DNA of 64,000 nt from Shimia_B sp038528385. GTDB taxonomy: Bacteria > Pseudomonadota > Alphaproteobacteria > Rhodobacterales > Rhodobacteraceae. The notes below the pieces were generated by a model. The model did not search any database. It saw only the letters and a list, made by a program, of their open reading frames with translations, and had not been told where the DNA came from. Positions 48,553 through 58,003 of the stretch are shown piece after piece (within the stretch, counting starts at the first letter, position 1; each line of letters starts with the position of its first letter). The stretch is taken from the NCBI GenBank assembly GCA_038528385.1, contig JBCBET010000002.1:310001-374000 (forward strand). The letters run 5' to 3'. The position numbers and the translations under genes were made by a program.

Positions 48553-48753
48553 GGATCGTCCCTTCGAGGTCTGGCGGCAACCTGCAAGCCGGGCTGCCCA
48601 AAGTCAATTCGCTGCAGGTGCGAAGATGGGCGCGGTTGAGGGACGGCTCGTGGTCGCTGCCGCAGGCGGGGGGATCGGTCAGGGGACGCGGCTCGGACCC
48701 GCCGGGCCGTGCGGGCGTTGAGCCTTGGCAACCGCCCCGCGCGGGGCGCCGTC

Positions 48754-49068
48754 TCAGGCCTTGATCTCCTGGATCGCCGTGAAGCCCTCGAATTGCGGGG
48801 GACCGTCATAGAGGGGCTTGCGCGCGCCCGCCCCCTTGTGAGCATCGCGGAAGCTCTGCGAGCGGGTCCAGTCGAGGAAGGCCGCCTCGTCGGCCCAGAC
48901 CGTGTGGGAGGCGTAGAGCGTGATGCCGTCCCGCGCCGGCCCCCTGAGCATGTGAAACGCCACGAAGCCCGGCTCCTGCGCGAGGAAGCTCTCGCGGTTG
49001 AGCCAGACCTGCTCGAATGCCTCTTCATTGCCCTCGGTGACGCGGAACCGGTTCATGGCGATGTACAT
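48754..49068 (-). CDS. Antibiotic biosynthesis monooxygenase-fold (HmoA/IsdG-like) protein
   Basis: A 104-residue ferredoxin-fold protein of the ABM superfamily: YIAMNRFRVTEGNEEAFEQVW, EPGFVAFHMLRGPARDGITLYASHTVWADEAAFLDWTRS (in segments) with a potential heme-ligand His in FHML. The N..W..H pattern resembles IsdG/HmoA heme monooxygenases, which release iron from heme. ATG 49068 has GGAGA about 5 bases upstream. It is 12 bp from the trkH-type gene stop region on the same strand but appears separately transcribed. Confidence 0.8.
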   Translation of the reverse strand: MYIAMNRFRVTEGNEEAFEQVWLNRESFLAQEPGFVAFHMLRGPARDGITLYASHTVWADEAAFLDWTRSQSFRDAHKGAGARKPLYDGPPQFEGFTAIQEIKA

Positions 49069-49079
49069 GGGGTCTCTCC

Positions 49080-50435
49080 TCACAGGACGAGTTCGTTGTC
49101 CTCTTCTTCCGCGCGGCTTTCGTCGTGGGCGGCGAGCGCGATACCGAAGGTGAGGATACCCACGCGCCCGGCCGTCATCAACACGATCACGACGAGCTTG
49201 CCGAGGTCCGTGAGATCGCCGGTGATGCCCATGGAAAGGCCCACCGTCCCCATGGCCGAGATGGCCTCGAAGAGGAGGAGGTCGAGCGCGGTACCGGCCT
49301 CAGTGAGGCTCAGGAGCACGAGCGCGATGAGGAGGACGCCGAAGTAATAGGCGAGCGACGCGGTGGCGAGTTCGAGCTTGTCCTGGGGAATGCGCCGCTT
49401 CGACAGGCGCACGGCGTCGCGGCCTTTCAGGCGCGATTTCACGAGGCCCACAAGGGCCGCGAAGGTCGTGGTCTTGAGCCCGCCGCCAGTGCCCGCGGGC
49501 GAGGCCCCGAAGACCATGAGGAAGATCAGCACGAGCAGCACCGCCTGGCTCAGCGCGCCGATGGGATGGGTGTTGAAGCCCACGGTGGTCGTCGCCGTCA
49601 TCGTCTGAAAAAACGCCGCCATGAGCCGCTCCGCCGGGGGGAACGCGGAAAGCGTGGGCTCGGCCACGTAGAGAAACACCGTGCCCGCCACCGTGAACCA
49701 GAACGTCACGCGCACGATGAGCTTCGAGTATAAGCCCAGATGCCGCGCGCGGCCCATGAGCATCCGCCAGGCATCGACGACGATGAGAAAGCCCGTGGCC
49801 CCGAGGAGGGAGAGCGCGGCGATCGTGAGGTTGAACGCGGTGTCGTCGCGGAACGCCTCGAGCGAGGTGGAAAAAAGCGAGAAACCCGCCGTGCAGAACG
49901 CGCTCACCGCGTGGAAAATCGCCGACCAGAGCGGCCGGTCCACCCCCTCGGAGAGAAAGATCGCAAAGAGCACGGCGGCGCCGATGGCCTCCACGATGAG
50001 CGTGAAGATCACGACGGAGCGGACGAAGACGAGCGGCTCGAGGTGGTCGGGCAGGCTGAAGGCGGCCTTCGCCGTCTTTTCCCGTAACGTGGACATGCGG
50101 TGCTGGAGCGAGACGACCGCGAAGGAGCCGAGCGTCATGTAGCCCAGCCCGCCGAGCTGGATGAGCGCGAGGATGACGAGCTCGCCCGCGAAGGTGAAAC
50201 TCGTGCCCGGGTCCACCGTCACGAGCCCCGTGGTCGACACCGCCGATGTCGCGATGAAGAGCGTATCGATGGCCCGGACGGGGACCTCCTGCAGCACCGG
50301 GAGCGCCAGCAACACCCACCCGAAAAGGATGTAGATCAGGTAGCAGAAGAGCAGGAGCTTCGCGGGATGCGAGGCCAGGATCGCGCGCCGGAGCCGCCCT
50401 GCCCGGACGCGCATGCGCGCAAGTGATAACGACAT
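49080..50435 (-). CDS. TrkH/KtrB-family potassium (Trk) transporter subunit
   Basis: A 451-residue K+ transporter of the superfamily of K+ transporters, with four pore (MPM) repeats. The four filter-region glycines are visible in SAVSTTGLVTVD, SAFCTAGFSLF, TATTTVGFNTHP and SAMGTVGLSMG. The size and the PAGTGGGLKTTTFAALVGLV segment fit KtrB more than the longer TrkH. No cytoplasmic RCK subunit (KtrA/TrkA) is next to it, so that partner must be elsewhere. The ATG has a weak ribosome-binding site. The gene is downstream of topA and a 41-bp tandem repeat. Confidence 0.9.
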   Translation of the reverse strand: MSLSLARMRVRAGRLRRAILASHPAKLLLFCYLIYILFGWVLLALPVLQEVPVRAIDTLFIATSAVSTTGLVTVDPGTSFTFAGELVILALIQLGGLGYMTLGSFAVVSLQHRMSTLREKTAKAAFSLPDHLEPLVFVRSVVIFTLIVEAIGAAVLFAIFLSEGVDRPLWSAIFHAVSAFCTAGFSLFSTSLEAFRDDTAFNLTIAALSLLGATGFLIVVDAWRMLMGRARHLGLYSKLIVRVTFWFTVAGTVFLYVAEPTLSAFPPAERLMAAFFQTMTATTTVGFNTHPIGALSQAVLLVLIFLMVFGASPAGTGGGLKTTTFAALVGLVKSRLKGRDAVRLSKRRIPQDKLELATASLAYYFGVLLIALVLLSLTEAGTALDLLLFEAISAMGTVGLSMGITGDLTDLGKLVVIVLMTAGRVGILTFGIALAAHDESRAEEEDNELVL

Positions 50436-50463
50436 GGGGGGTGAACCGGCAACGGGGGGTGCC

Positions 50464-50618
50464 AGTTCCCGCGGCGACGTGCGGAGCGGGCGACGGAGGC
50501 GGTCAGTTTCCGTGGCGACCTGCGGAGCGGGCGACGGAGGCAGCCAGTTTCCGCGACGACCCTGGGGACGTGCGAAGGAGGCCGCAACGTCGCGCGGCCA
50601 CTTGCGGAACGGGTGCGA
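50464..50618. repeat. 41-bp tandem repeat between topA and the K+ transporter gene
   Basis: Units begin at 50464, 50505, 50546 and 50587. Units 1 and 2 differ at 5 of 41 positions; unit 3 is more diverged and unit 4 is partial, running up to the topA stop at 50619-50621. The unit core is TGCGGAGCGGGCGACGGAGG. All frames crossing it are open on the plus strand but there is no sign of a gene. Confidence 0.85.
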
Positions 50619-53324
50619 TCAGGCCTTTCTGGCGGCGGCTTTCTTGCGGGCGGCGGGCGTCTTCTTCGCCGTGGTCTTTTTCGCCGGGGCCTTCTTCACC
50701 TTCTTGCCGGACTTCGCGGCGCGTTCGGCGATGAGGTCCACGGCCTGAGCGACGGTGAGGTCGTCGATCTCCACCGTGTCGGGGATCGTGGCGTTGATCT
50801 TTTCCCACTTCACGTAGGGCCCGTACTTGCCCTTGAAGACGGCGATGGCCCCGCCCGCCTCCGGGTGCTCGCCAAGCTCGCGCACGGGTTCGACCTTGCC
50901 GCGCTGCCCGCGCTTGGGCTTGGAGGCGATGACCTCCACGGCGCGGTTCATGCCGATCTCCCACACGTCCTCGATCGATTCGAGATTGGCGTTGGTGCCG
51001 CCCTTGTTGGAGATCGTGTCGGCGTGTTTCAGGTAGGGCCCGTAGCGGCCGATATTGGCCCAGATCGGGACCCCGTCCTCCGGGTGCTCGCCGATGAGGC
51101 GGGGCAGGGAGAGGAGCCTGAGCGCCTCCTCGAGCGTCAGCGCCTCCGGCGACCAGCCCTTGGGCACGCCCTGGCGCGGCGGCTTCTCGTCGCCGTTCTG
51201 TTCGCCACGCTGCACATAGGGCCCGAACCGGCCCTTGAAGACGCGGATCTCGTCGCCCGCGTCATGACCCAGAAGCTTGCCCTCCGGCGGGATGGAGGCC
51301 GCGGCCTCCTCCTCCGATTGGGGCGGGCCGAAGGGGCGGGTGTAGCGGCATTCGGGGTAGTTCGAGCAGCCGATGAAGGCCCCGCCGGAGCGCGCCGTGC
51401 GCATGGAAAGCCGCCCCGTCCCGCAATTGGGACAGAGCCGCGGGTCGCCACCGCCGGGCAGCGGTGGAAAGATGTGCGGCGCGAGCTCCTCGTTGATCTT
51501 TTCCAGCACCTCGGTGATGGACTGATCCATGGCCTCCCCGATGGCCATGGAGAAATCTTTCCAGAACCGGTCGAGCACGTCCTTCCATTCCCGCGAACCC
51601 GCGGAGACGTCGTCGAGCTCCTCTTCCAGCGAGCCGGTGAAATCGTAATCCACGTAGCGGCGGAAGAAGTTCGTCAGGAACGCCGTGACGAGCCGGCCTT
51701 TATCCTCTGGGAAAAGGCGGTTCTTCTCCTTGCGGACGTATTCGCGGTCCTGGATCGTGGTGACGATGGAGGCATAGGTGGAGGGCCGCCCGATGCCGAG
51801 CTCCTCCATCCGCTTGACGAGCGTGGCCTCGGTATAGCGCGGCGGCGGCTGGGTGAAGCTTTGGGAGGCGAGCACGCCCTCATCGGCGCTCATGACGGCG
51901 GATTTCGTCAAAAGCATGCCGTCCGCGGCATCGTCGACGACACTATCGTCCTCCTTCTCCGCCTTCGCGAAGGCTTCGCGGTAGGAGCCCTTGATGGGCG
52001 CGGCGTCGCCCTCCATGACCTGAGGCAGGCGCTTGTCGTCCTCGTCCTCCACGTCGTCGCGGCCCTCTTCGTAGACCTTGAGGAACCCGTCGAAGAGCAC
52101 GACCTGGCCCGTGGCGCGCAGCTCCACCTGGCCATCGTCGGAGCCCACCGTCACTGTCGTCCGCTCCATCCGCGCGCCCGCCATCTGAGAGGCGAGCGTC
52201 CGCTTCCAGATCAGATCGTAGAGCTTCCTCTGATCCTCGTCGGTGACGCGGAGCTCATCTGGTGCGCGCGACATCTCCGTGGGCCGCACGCATTCGTGGG
52301 CTTCTTGCGCGTTCTTGGCCTTGTTCTTGTAGGTGCGCGCTTTTTCGGGGACGTATTTGTCGCCGTAGCGATCCTTGATGGCGGCGCGCGCGTCGGTCAC
52401 GGCCTCGGGCGCCATGTCGATGCCGTCGGTCCGCATGTAGGTGATGTAGCCCGCCTCGTAGAGGCGCTGGGCGAGGTTCATCGTCTGCCGCGCACCGTAG
52501 CCGAACTTCCGGCTGGCCTCCTGCTGGAGCGTGGAGGTCATGAAGGGCGGGGCGGGGTTGCGGCTGGTGGGCTTCGCCTCGACCTGCGTCACCGTCAATT
52601 TGCGTGAGGTGACGGCCTGCACGGCGAGCTCGGCGGCCGCGCGGGTCTCGATGTCGTAGCGATCGAGCTTCTTGCCGCCGAGCGTCACGAGCCGCGCCTC
52701 GTAGCTCTGGCCGCGGGGCGTCTCAAGCTGGGCGCGCACGCCCCAGTATTCGATCGGGCGGAAGGCCTCGATCTCCATCTCGCGCTCGACGATCAGGCGC
52801 AGGCAGACCGATTGCACGCGCCCCGCTGATTTCGCGCCCGGCAGGCGGCGCCAGAGGACGGGCGAGAGCTTGAACCCCACGAGATAGTCGAGGGCGCGGC
52901 GCGCGAGGTAGGCCTCCACGAGCTCCATGTCCACTTCGCGCGGCTGCTTCATGGCCTCGGTCACGGCGCGCTCGGTGATGGCGTTGAAGACGACGCGCTT
53001 GACGGGCGTGTCCTTCTTGAGCGCGCGGCGCTTGCGGAGCGCCTCCTCCAGGTGCCAGGAAATCGCCTCCCCCTCGCGGTCGGGGTCGGTGGCGAGAATG
53101 AGCTCACCGTCCTGGGCCAGCGCGTCGGCGATGGCTTTCACATGCTTTTTGGAGTCGCTCGCCACCTCCCAAAGCATCTCGAAACCGTTTTCGGGATCCA
53201 CCGAGCCGTCCTTCGGAGGCAGGTCGCGGACATGCCCGTAGGAGGCCAGGACGGTGAAGTCTTTCCCCAGATATTTGTTGATTGTCTTGGCCTTGGCTGG
53301 GGACTCGACGACGACAACGGCCAT
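50619..53324 (-). CDS. topA: DNA topoisomerase I
   Basis: TopA relaxes negative supercoils. The Toprim domain has VVVESPAKAKTINKYLG at the N-terminus and ATDPDREGEAISWHLEE (Asp/Asp/Glu metal site). The active-site tyrosine is Tyr296 in YITYMRTDG. The C-terminal half holds a four-Cys zinc finger (CPNCGTGRLSM...GCSNYPEC), three or more topoisomerase C-terminal repeats (FKGRFGPYVQRGE, NIGRYGPYLKHAD, FKGKYGPYVKWEK) and a Lys/Ala-rich tail from residue ~875. 901 aa, typical of alphaproteobacteria. Its stop abuts a 41-bp tandem repeat. Confidence 0.97.
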   Translation of the reverse strand: MAVVVVESPAKAKTINKYLGKDFTVLASYGHVRDLPPKDGSVDPENGFEMLWEVASDSKKHVKAIADALAQDGELILATDPDREGEAISWHLEEALRKRRALKKDTPVKRVVFNAITERAVTEAMKQPREVDMELVEAYLARRALDYLVGFKLSPVLWRRLPGAKSAGRVQSVCLRLIVEREMEIEAFRPIEYWGVRAQLETPRGQSYEARLVTLGGKKLDRYDIETRAAAELAVQAVTSRKLTVTQVEAKPTSRNPAPPFMTSTLQQEASRKFGYGARQTMNLAQRLYEAGYITYMRTDGIDMAPEAVTDARAAIKDRYGDKYVPEKARTYKNKAKNAQEAHECVRPTEMSRAPDELRVTDEDQRKLYDLIWKRTLASQMAGARMERTTVTVGSDDGQVELRATGQVVLFDGFLKVYEEGRDDVEDEDDKRLPQVMEGDAAPIKGSYREAFAKAEKEDDSVVDDAADGMLLTKSAVMSADEGVLASQSFTQPPPRYTEATLVKRMEELGIGRPSTYASIVTTIQDREYVRKEKNRLFPEDKGRLVTAFLTNFFRRYVDYDFTGSLEEELDDVSAGSREWKDVLDRFWKDFSMAIGEAMDQSITEVLEKINEELAPHIFPPLPGGGDPRLCPNCGTGRLSMRTARSGGAFIGCSNYPECRYTRPFGPPQSEEEAAASIPPEGKLLGHDAGDEIRVFKGRFGPYVQRGEQNGDEKPPRQGVPKGWSPEALTLEEALRLLSLPRLIGEHPEDGVPIWANIGRYGPYLKHADTISNKGGTNANLESIEDVWEIGMNRAVEVIASKPKRGQRGKVEPVRELGEHPEAGGAIAVFKGKYGPYVKWEKINATIPDTVEIDDLTVAQAVDLIAERAAKSGKKVKKAPAKKTTAKKTPAARKKAAARKA

Positions 53325-53416
53325 GCGGGGAGCGCTTTCCTACTGAGAACTGACGTGAGCGGAACATGGGAAGAGCGCGCCGATTGTCAATTGACGTTCT
53401 TGGACGCGGCGGCCGG

Positions 53417-54550
53417 TCAGCCCGATTTCAGCGCCAGCAATCCGCCTGTCTGACGCTCGATCCGTCCGTCCATCTCCAGGTCGAGGATGGCCGAGGACAC
53501 GCTGGCCGGGGCCGCGTCCACGCTGCGGATGAGCTGATCCTCGGCCAGGGGAGAGGGGCCCAGTTGCGACAGGAGCCGGGTGTGGAGCGCGGCGGTCTCG
53601 CGCAGCGGGCGCTTGGGGGCCGGCGGCGCCTCGAGCGGGAGGCGCGGCGCGGCGGGCGCGACATCGAGCGCCTCGAGCACGTCGGCGGCACTGCGCACGA
53701 GCGTGGCGCCGTCGCGCAAAAGGCGCAGGCACCCGCCCGCGCGGGCATCGAAGGGGTGGCCGGGCACGGCCATGACCTCCCGCCCGTAATCGAGGGCGAT
53801 CTCCGCGGTGATGAGGGAGCCCGAGCGCGCGGCGGCCTCCACCACCACGAGGGCGCGGGAGATACCGGCGATGATCCGGTTGCGGCGCGGGAAGTGGCGG
53901 GCCTGGGGCTGCGTGCCCAGGGGCATCTCCGACAGGACGAGCCCGCGCTCTGCGATCCCGTTCATGAGCTCGGTGTTCTCGGCGGGATAGCTGACGTCCA
54001 CGCCGCCGGCGACGACGGCGATGGTTCCTGTGTCGAGGGCGGCGTGATGGGCCTGGGCGTCGACGCCCCGGGCGAGGCCCGACACGATGCAGAGCCCCGC
54101 CGCGCCGAGATCGCCGCCGAGCCTGCGGGCCATGCGCGTGCCGAGGGAGGAGGCGTTGCGCGCCCCCACGATCCCCACGGGCTCAGTCGCATTGGGATCG
54201 CGCGGACCCCGCGCCCAGAGGAGCGGCGGCGCGTCGGGGACATCGGCCAGAAGCCGCGGATAGGAGGCCTGCCCGTGCCAGATCGCGCGGGCCCCTGCCG
54301 CCTTCGCCCGCTTGAGCTCGGCCATCGCCACGCCTTCGGGGCAGGGCGCGTAATCGTCGATCCCCGCCTGTCGCGCCATCTCCGGCAGGGCCGCGAAGGC
54401 CGCCGCCGGGCTGCCGTGTTCGGCCATCAATCTGTGATAGGTCGCCGGCCCCACCCGACGGGAGCGCAAGAGGCGGAGACAGATCATAGAGTCTTCTTCC
54501 GAGATGGGTGGGATTGGGGGGTGAGCGGAAGAAAATTCCTGTCGTTCCAT
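53417..54550 (-). CDS. dprA: DNA processing protein DprA (Smf)
   Basis: DprA binds incoming single-stranded DNA in transformation and loads RecA. An N-terminal SAM-like helical region (LRLLRSRRVGPATYHRLMAEHG) is followed by the Rossmann domain (GIVGARNASSLGTRMARRLG, GLCIVSGLARGVDAQAHHAAL, SYPAENTELMNGIAERG, HFPRRNRIIAGISRALVVVEAAARSGSLITA in segments) and a C-terminal winged helix. 377 aa. Two ATGs 15 bases apart are possible; the second (54550) is chosen because its N-terminus resembles related DprA proteins. In Rhodobacterales DprA also serves gene-transfer-agent uptake. Confidence 0.93.
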   Translation of the reverse strand: MERQEFSSAHPPIPPISEEDSMICLRLLRSRRVGPATYHRLMAEHGSPAAAFAALPEMARQAGIDDYAPCPEGVAMAELKRAKAAGARAIWHGQASYPRLLADVPDAPPLLWARGPRDPNATEPVGIVGARNASSLGTRMARRLGGDLGAAGLCIVSGLARGVDAQAHHAALDTGTIAVVAGGVDVSYPAENTELMNGIAERGLVLSEMPLGTQPQARHFPRRNRIIAGISRALVVVEAAARSGSLITAEIALDYGREVMAVPGHPFDARAGGCLRLLRDGATLVRSAADVLEALDVAPAAPRLPLEAPPAPKRPLRETAALHTRLLSQLGPSPLAEDQLIRSVDAAPASVSSAILDLEMDGRIERQTGGLLALKSG

Positions 54551-54594
54551 CCCTGGCTCCGCCAACTTGCTCCCCGATAGCTACGGGGAATCGG

Positions 54595-55500
54595 TTAACG
54601 CCAGGTAAATCCTTTCCAAACCGCCACCAAAAAGACGACGGAGCCTGCAACGAACGCGCAAAAGGTGAGGATTTCCGGGTCGAGCGCGGTCTCCGCGCCC
54701 CCGAACGTGGCGTAGGCAGCGACCGCCAGCGCGGCAAATCCCGCGAACCAGAGCGCGCGCGGGGGCACCGCGGGCGCGGTTTGCGTGGGGATCGGTCGAT
54801 TGCGCAGGAAAACCCACATCACCAGCGCCACTGCCACCGAAAGTGCTGCGAGAAAAGCGGGATAGACCGATCCCTGCACCGCACCGAGGGCGCCGCAGAG
54901 GCCGAGCACGCTCCACGCGGCCCAAAGGGGCAGGCGCGCGACCTCGGCGCTCCAGGCCGCCCAAGCCAAGGCCCCCGCAGCGAGGAGCGGCGTGGCGACG
55001 GCGTAGATCTTGGCCAGTTCCGACGCGCTCAGGTTCAGCGCCTCCGCCTGCATTCCGGTGGTCCAGAGCGCCCAGACCCCCGCGCCGGTACCTGCGAGAA
55101 GCAGGGTGGCGACAAGGCTCCACCGACGGGCATCCGCCCGCAAGAGGCGCGGCAGCACCCATAGGCCGAGCGCCACGTCCACGGGCGCGTGCCACGCGAG
55201 CGACGTCCACAGGAAAGAGACCGGCGGCGCCTCGTAGACCGCCGGAACCACGACCCCTTCGATCACCCAGCCCGTGATGCCACCGGCGAGCACGGCCTGC
55301 CACCAGTACTCTAGTGGGCGCAGCCGCGCGAGCGCGAGAAACGCCGCCGCCGGAAGGAGGTAGAATAGCCCCATCGCCAGGAGGTCCGAAGACCAACCGT
55401 CCCCGAGGAGCGCCGCCGCCGGGCCCTCGTTCACGAAGACGTATTCCGACCACCCCAGAAGCGCTCCGGCCGTCGCCCCCCAGAGCGCCAGAAGCCTCAC
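54595..55500 (-). CDS. Polytopic membrane protein of unknown function
   Basis: A 301-residue protein with about nine membrane helices (for example ALWGATAGALLGWSEYVFV, LLAMGLFYLLPAAAFLAL, WSVLGLCGALGAVQGSVY, AVALVMWVFLRN, ILTFCAFVAGSVVFLVAV). I do not recognise a family; a Trp/Glu-rich loop (RPLEYWWQAVLAGGITGWVIEGVVV) may be functional. Start GTG 55500 overlaps the tldD stop (GTGA), implying co-translation with the TldD protease. Function not assigned. Confidence 0.72.
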   Translation of the reverse strand: MRLLALWGATAGALLGWSEYVFVNEGPAAALLGDGWSSDLLAMGLFYLLPAAAFLALARLRPLEYWWQAVLAGGITGWVIEGVVVPAVYEAPPVSFLWTSLAWHAPVDVALGLWVLPRLLRADARRWSLVATLLLAGTGAGVWALWTTGMQAEALNLSASELAKIYAVATPLLAAGALAWAAWSAEVARLPLWAAWSVLGLCGALGAVQGSVYPAFLAALSVAVALVMWVFLRNRPIPTQTAPAVPPRALWFAGFAALAVAAYATFGGAETALDPEILTFCAFVAGSVVFLVAVWKGFTWR

Positions 55501-56918
55501 ACCTGGCTGCCGCCCACGGTGAGCCCGCCGATCATGAGCGAGGGCTGGCCCACGCCCACGGGCACCCACTGGCCCGCCTTGCCGCAATTGCCGAGGCCGG
55601 GATCGAGAGCGAAGTCGTCGCCGATGCCGCGGATCTGCTTCAATGCCGTGGCGCCGTCGCCGATGAGCGTGGCGCCCTTCACGGGCGCGCCCACCTTACC
55701 GTTCCTCACGCGGTAGGCTTCGGTGCAGGAAAAGACGAACTTGCCGTTGGTGATGTCCACCTGCCCGCCGCCGAAGCCCACGGCGTAGATGCCGTCCTTG
55801 AGGTCGGCGACCATCGCCTTCGGGTCATCGGGGCCGGCGAGCATGTAGGTGTTGGTCATGCGCGGCATCGGGATGTGGGCATAGCTTTCGCGGCGGCCGT
55901 TCCCGGTGGGCGCCACGCCCATGAGGCGCGCGTTCTGGCGGTCCTGCATATAGCCCACGAGGATACCGTCTTCGATGAGTGTGTTCTTCGCGCTAGGCGT
56001 GCCTTCGTCGTCGAAGGTGATGGAGCCGCGGCGGTCGGGCATGGTGCCGTCATCGAGCACGGTGACACCCTTGGCGGCCACCTCCTGGCCCATGAGGCCT
56101 GCGAAGGCCGAGGTGCCCTTGCGGTTGAAATCGCCCTCGAGCCCGTGGCCCACCGCCTCATGGAGGAGGATGCCGGGCCAGCCGGAGCCGAGGACCACGT
56201 CCATCACGCCCGCGGGGGCCGCTTCGGCGCGCAGGTTCACGAGCGCGATGCGCAGCGCCTCGTCCACCGCACCCTTCCAATGCGCGGGCTCGAGGAGCCC
56301 GGTGAGCCCGTGCCGCCCGCCCGCGCCGGAGGTGCCGCTCTCCCGGCGGCCGTCTTCATCCACGATGATGGAGACGTTGAGCCGCGCCATGGGGCGGATA
56401 TCGGCGAAACGCGCGCCATCGGGGCGCAGGATCTCGACCTCCTGGAGCGAGGCCGCGAGCGAGGCCGAGACCTGCACGACGCGCGGGTCGAGCGCGCGGG
56501 CATAGGCGTCGATCTCGCGGAGCGTGTCGACTTTCACGGGAAACTCCGCATCGGCCATGGGATCGGTGTCGGCGTAGAGCCGGGTGTTGGTGTGCTGCGG
56601 CGCCTCCGCGAGGATGCCGCCGCCATCGCCCACGGCGAGGCGTGCGGTGGCGGAGGCCCGTGAGATGGCGGCCTCGGAGATCTCGGAGGCATGGGCATAG
56701 CCCGCCGTCTCCCCCCTCACGGCGCGCAGGCCGAACCCCTCGGCGGCGTTGTAATTCGACGTCCGGAGCCGGCCGTCGTCGAAGACAAGCGTCTCCGAGC
56801 GGCGGCGTTCGAGGAAAAGCTCCCCGTCATCGGCGCCATCGGTGGCAGCCTTGAGTTGCGCGAGGGCGCCTGCCTCGGAGAGGTGGGTTTCGAACGGGCG
56901 GAAGGGGGCATGGGACAT
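55497..56918 (-). CDS. tldD: Metalloprotease TldD
   Basis: TldD with TldE degrades peptides and matures some modified peptides. The N-terminal substrate-binding half (GELFLERRRSETLVFDDGRL; GFGLRAVRGETAGYAHAS) leads to the metalloprotease domain with HEAVGHGLEGD (HExxxH zinc motif), DEGTPSAKNTLIEDGILVGYM, and a conserved CTEAYRVRNGKVG. 473 aa, normal. GGAG precedes the ATG. No tldE partner lies in the window. Divergent from coxB across 182 bp. Confidence 0.95.
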   Translation of the reverse strand: MSHAPFRPFETHLSEAGALAQLKAATDGADDGELFLERRRSETLVFDDGRLRTSNYNAAEGFGLRAVRGETAGYAHASEISEAAISRASATARLAVGDGGGILAEAPQHTNTRLYADTDPMADAEFPVKVDTLREIDAYARALDPRVVQVSASLAASLQEVEILRPDGARFADIRPMARLNVSIIVDEDGRRESGTSGAGGRHGLTGLLEPAHWKGAVDEALRIALVNLRAEAAPAGVMDVVLGSGWPGILLHEAVGHGLEGDFNRKGTSAFAGLMGQEVAAKGVTVLDDGTMPDRRGSITFDDEGTPSAKNTLIEDGILVGYMQDRQNARLMGVAPTGNGRRESYAHIPMPRMTNTYMLAGPDDPKAMVADLKDGIYAVGFGGGQVDITNGKFVFSCTEAYRVRNGKVGAPVKGATLIGDGATALKQIRGIGDDFALDPGLGNCGKAGQWVPVGVGQPSLMIGGLTVGGSQV

Positions 56919-57100
56919 GGGCGGCTCCTAGTGTGACGCTGGGGCAAGGCAAGCGGGCAAGCGCGGTTTTGACGCGGGGCCTGCGTCCTAGCGCGCATTG
57001 CGAGGTCACCCTGACATATGGTTTGAAGCCGAGGACTGGCAACGGAATACCATCGCGCACAAAAGGCCCGCCCATAGGCCGACGCGCCACGAGGACCACC

Positions 57101-58003
57101 ATGGCATTGACTTCGAAGATCGCCGCAGCCGCGTTCGCCCTGTTCGCAACCCTGGGAAGCGGCGCCGCCGTGGCGCAGGCCACCCTCGACGGGCTGGAGA
57201 GCATCGGCAAGCCCGTCGACGCGGGCACGGGCTTTCAGCCCGCCGCCACGGAGCTCGCCCGCGATATCGTCTGGCTCGACTCGATGATCCTGATCATCAT
57301 CACGGCGATCTCGCTCTTCGTGACGGCCCTCCTGGCGTACTGCATCTACGCGTTCAATCAGCGCAAGAATAAGACGCCGGCGACCTTCACGCACCATTCC
57401 TCGCTCGAAGTTGCCTGGACCATCGTGCCGGTCTTCATCCTCGTCTTCATCGGAGCGTTCTCGCTGCCGGTGCTCTTCAAGCAGCAGATCATCCCGGAAG
57501 CCGACGTCACGATCAAGGTAACGGGCTACCAATGGTACTGGGGCTACGAATATGTCGACCACGAGTTCCAGTTCGACAGCTACATGATCGGCACCGGCGA
57601 ATACAAACTCACAGACGACGTGCGCGCCGAGCTTCTCGAGGCGGGCTACAGCGAGGACGAGTTCCTGCTGGCCACCGACACCGCCGTCGTCGTGCCCGTG
57701 AACAAGACCGTCGTCATGCAGGTCACCGGGGCGGACGTGATCCATTCCTGGACGATCCCCGCCTTCGGCGTGAAGCAGGACGCGGTGCCCGGTCGCCTGG
57801 CCGAGCTCTGGTTCAAGGCCGAGAAGGAGGGCGTCTATTTCGGGCAGTGCTCCGAACTCTGCGGCTTTGCCCACGCCTACATGCCCATCACCGTGAAGGT
57901 GTTGAGCGAAGAGGCCTACAATGCATGGCTTGCCGGTGCGATCGACGAATATGCCGGTGATCCCACGACCCTTCCCAATGTGAAAGTTGCTGCCGCCGAA
58001 TGA
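57101..58003 (+). CDS. coxB: Cytochrome c oxidase subunit II (aa3-type)
   Basis: Subunit II carries the CuA centre that receives electrons from cytochrome c. A signal peptide ends near residue 26 (GAAVAQA), followed by two membrane helices (~58-83 and ~106-127). CuA ligands are visible as His215 (VIHSWTIP), Cys250, Cys254, His258 and Met261 (GQCSELCGFAHAYM), and the aromatic GYQWYWGYEY is intact. ATG 57101 gives 300 residues. It overlaps ctaB (ATGA), starting the oxidase assembly operon. Confidence 0.97.
   Translation: MALTSKIAAAAFALFATLGSGAAVAQATLDGLESIGKPVDAGTGFQPAATELARDIVWLDSMILIIITAISLFVTALLAYCIYAFNQRKNKTPATFTHHSSLEVAWTIVPVFILVFIGAFSLPVLFKQQIIPEADVTIKVTGYQWYWGYEYVDHEFQFDSYMIGTGEYKLTDDVRAELLEAGYSEDEFLLATDTAVVVPVNKTVVMQVTGADVIHSWTIPAFGVKQDAVPGRLAELWFKAEKEGVYFGQCSELCGFAHAYMPITVKVLSEEAYNAWLAGAIDEYAGDPTTLPNVKVAAAE

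Noticed and set aside
50413..50748. Plus-strand frames through the 41-bp repeat
   Set aside because: They arise from the repeat and then run antisense to the topA tail; no independent coding evidence.
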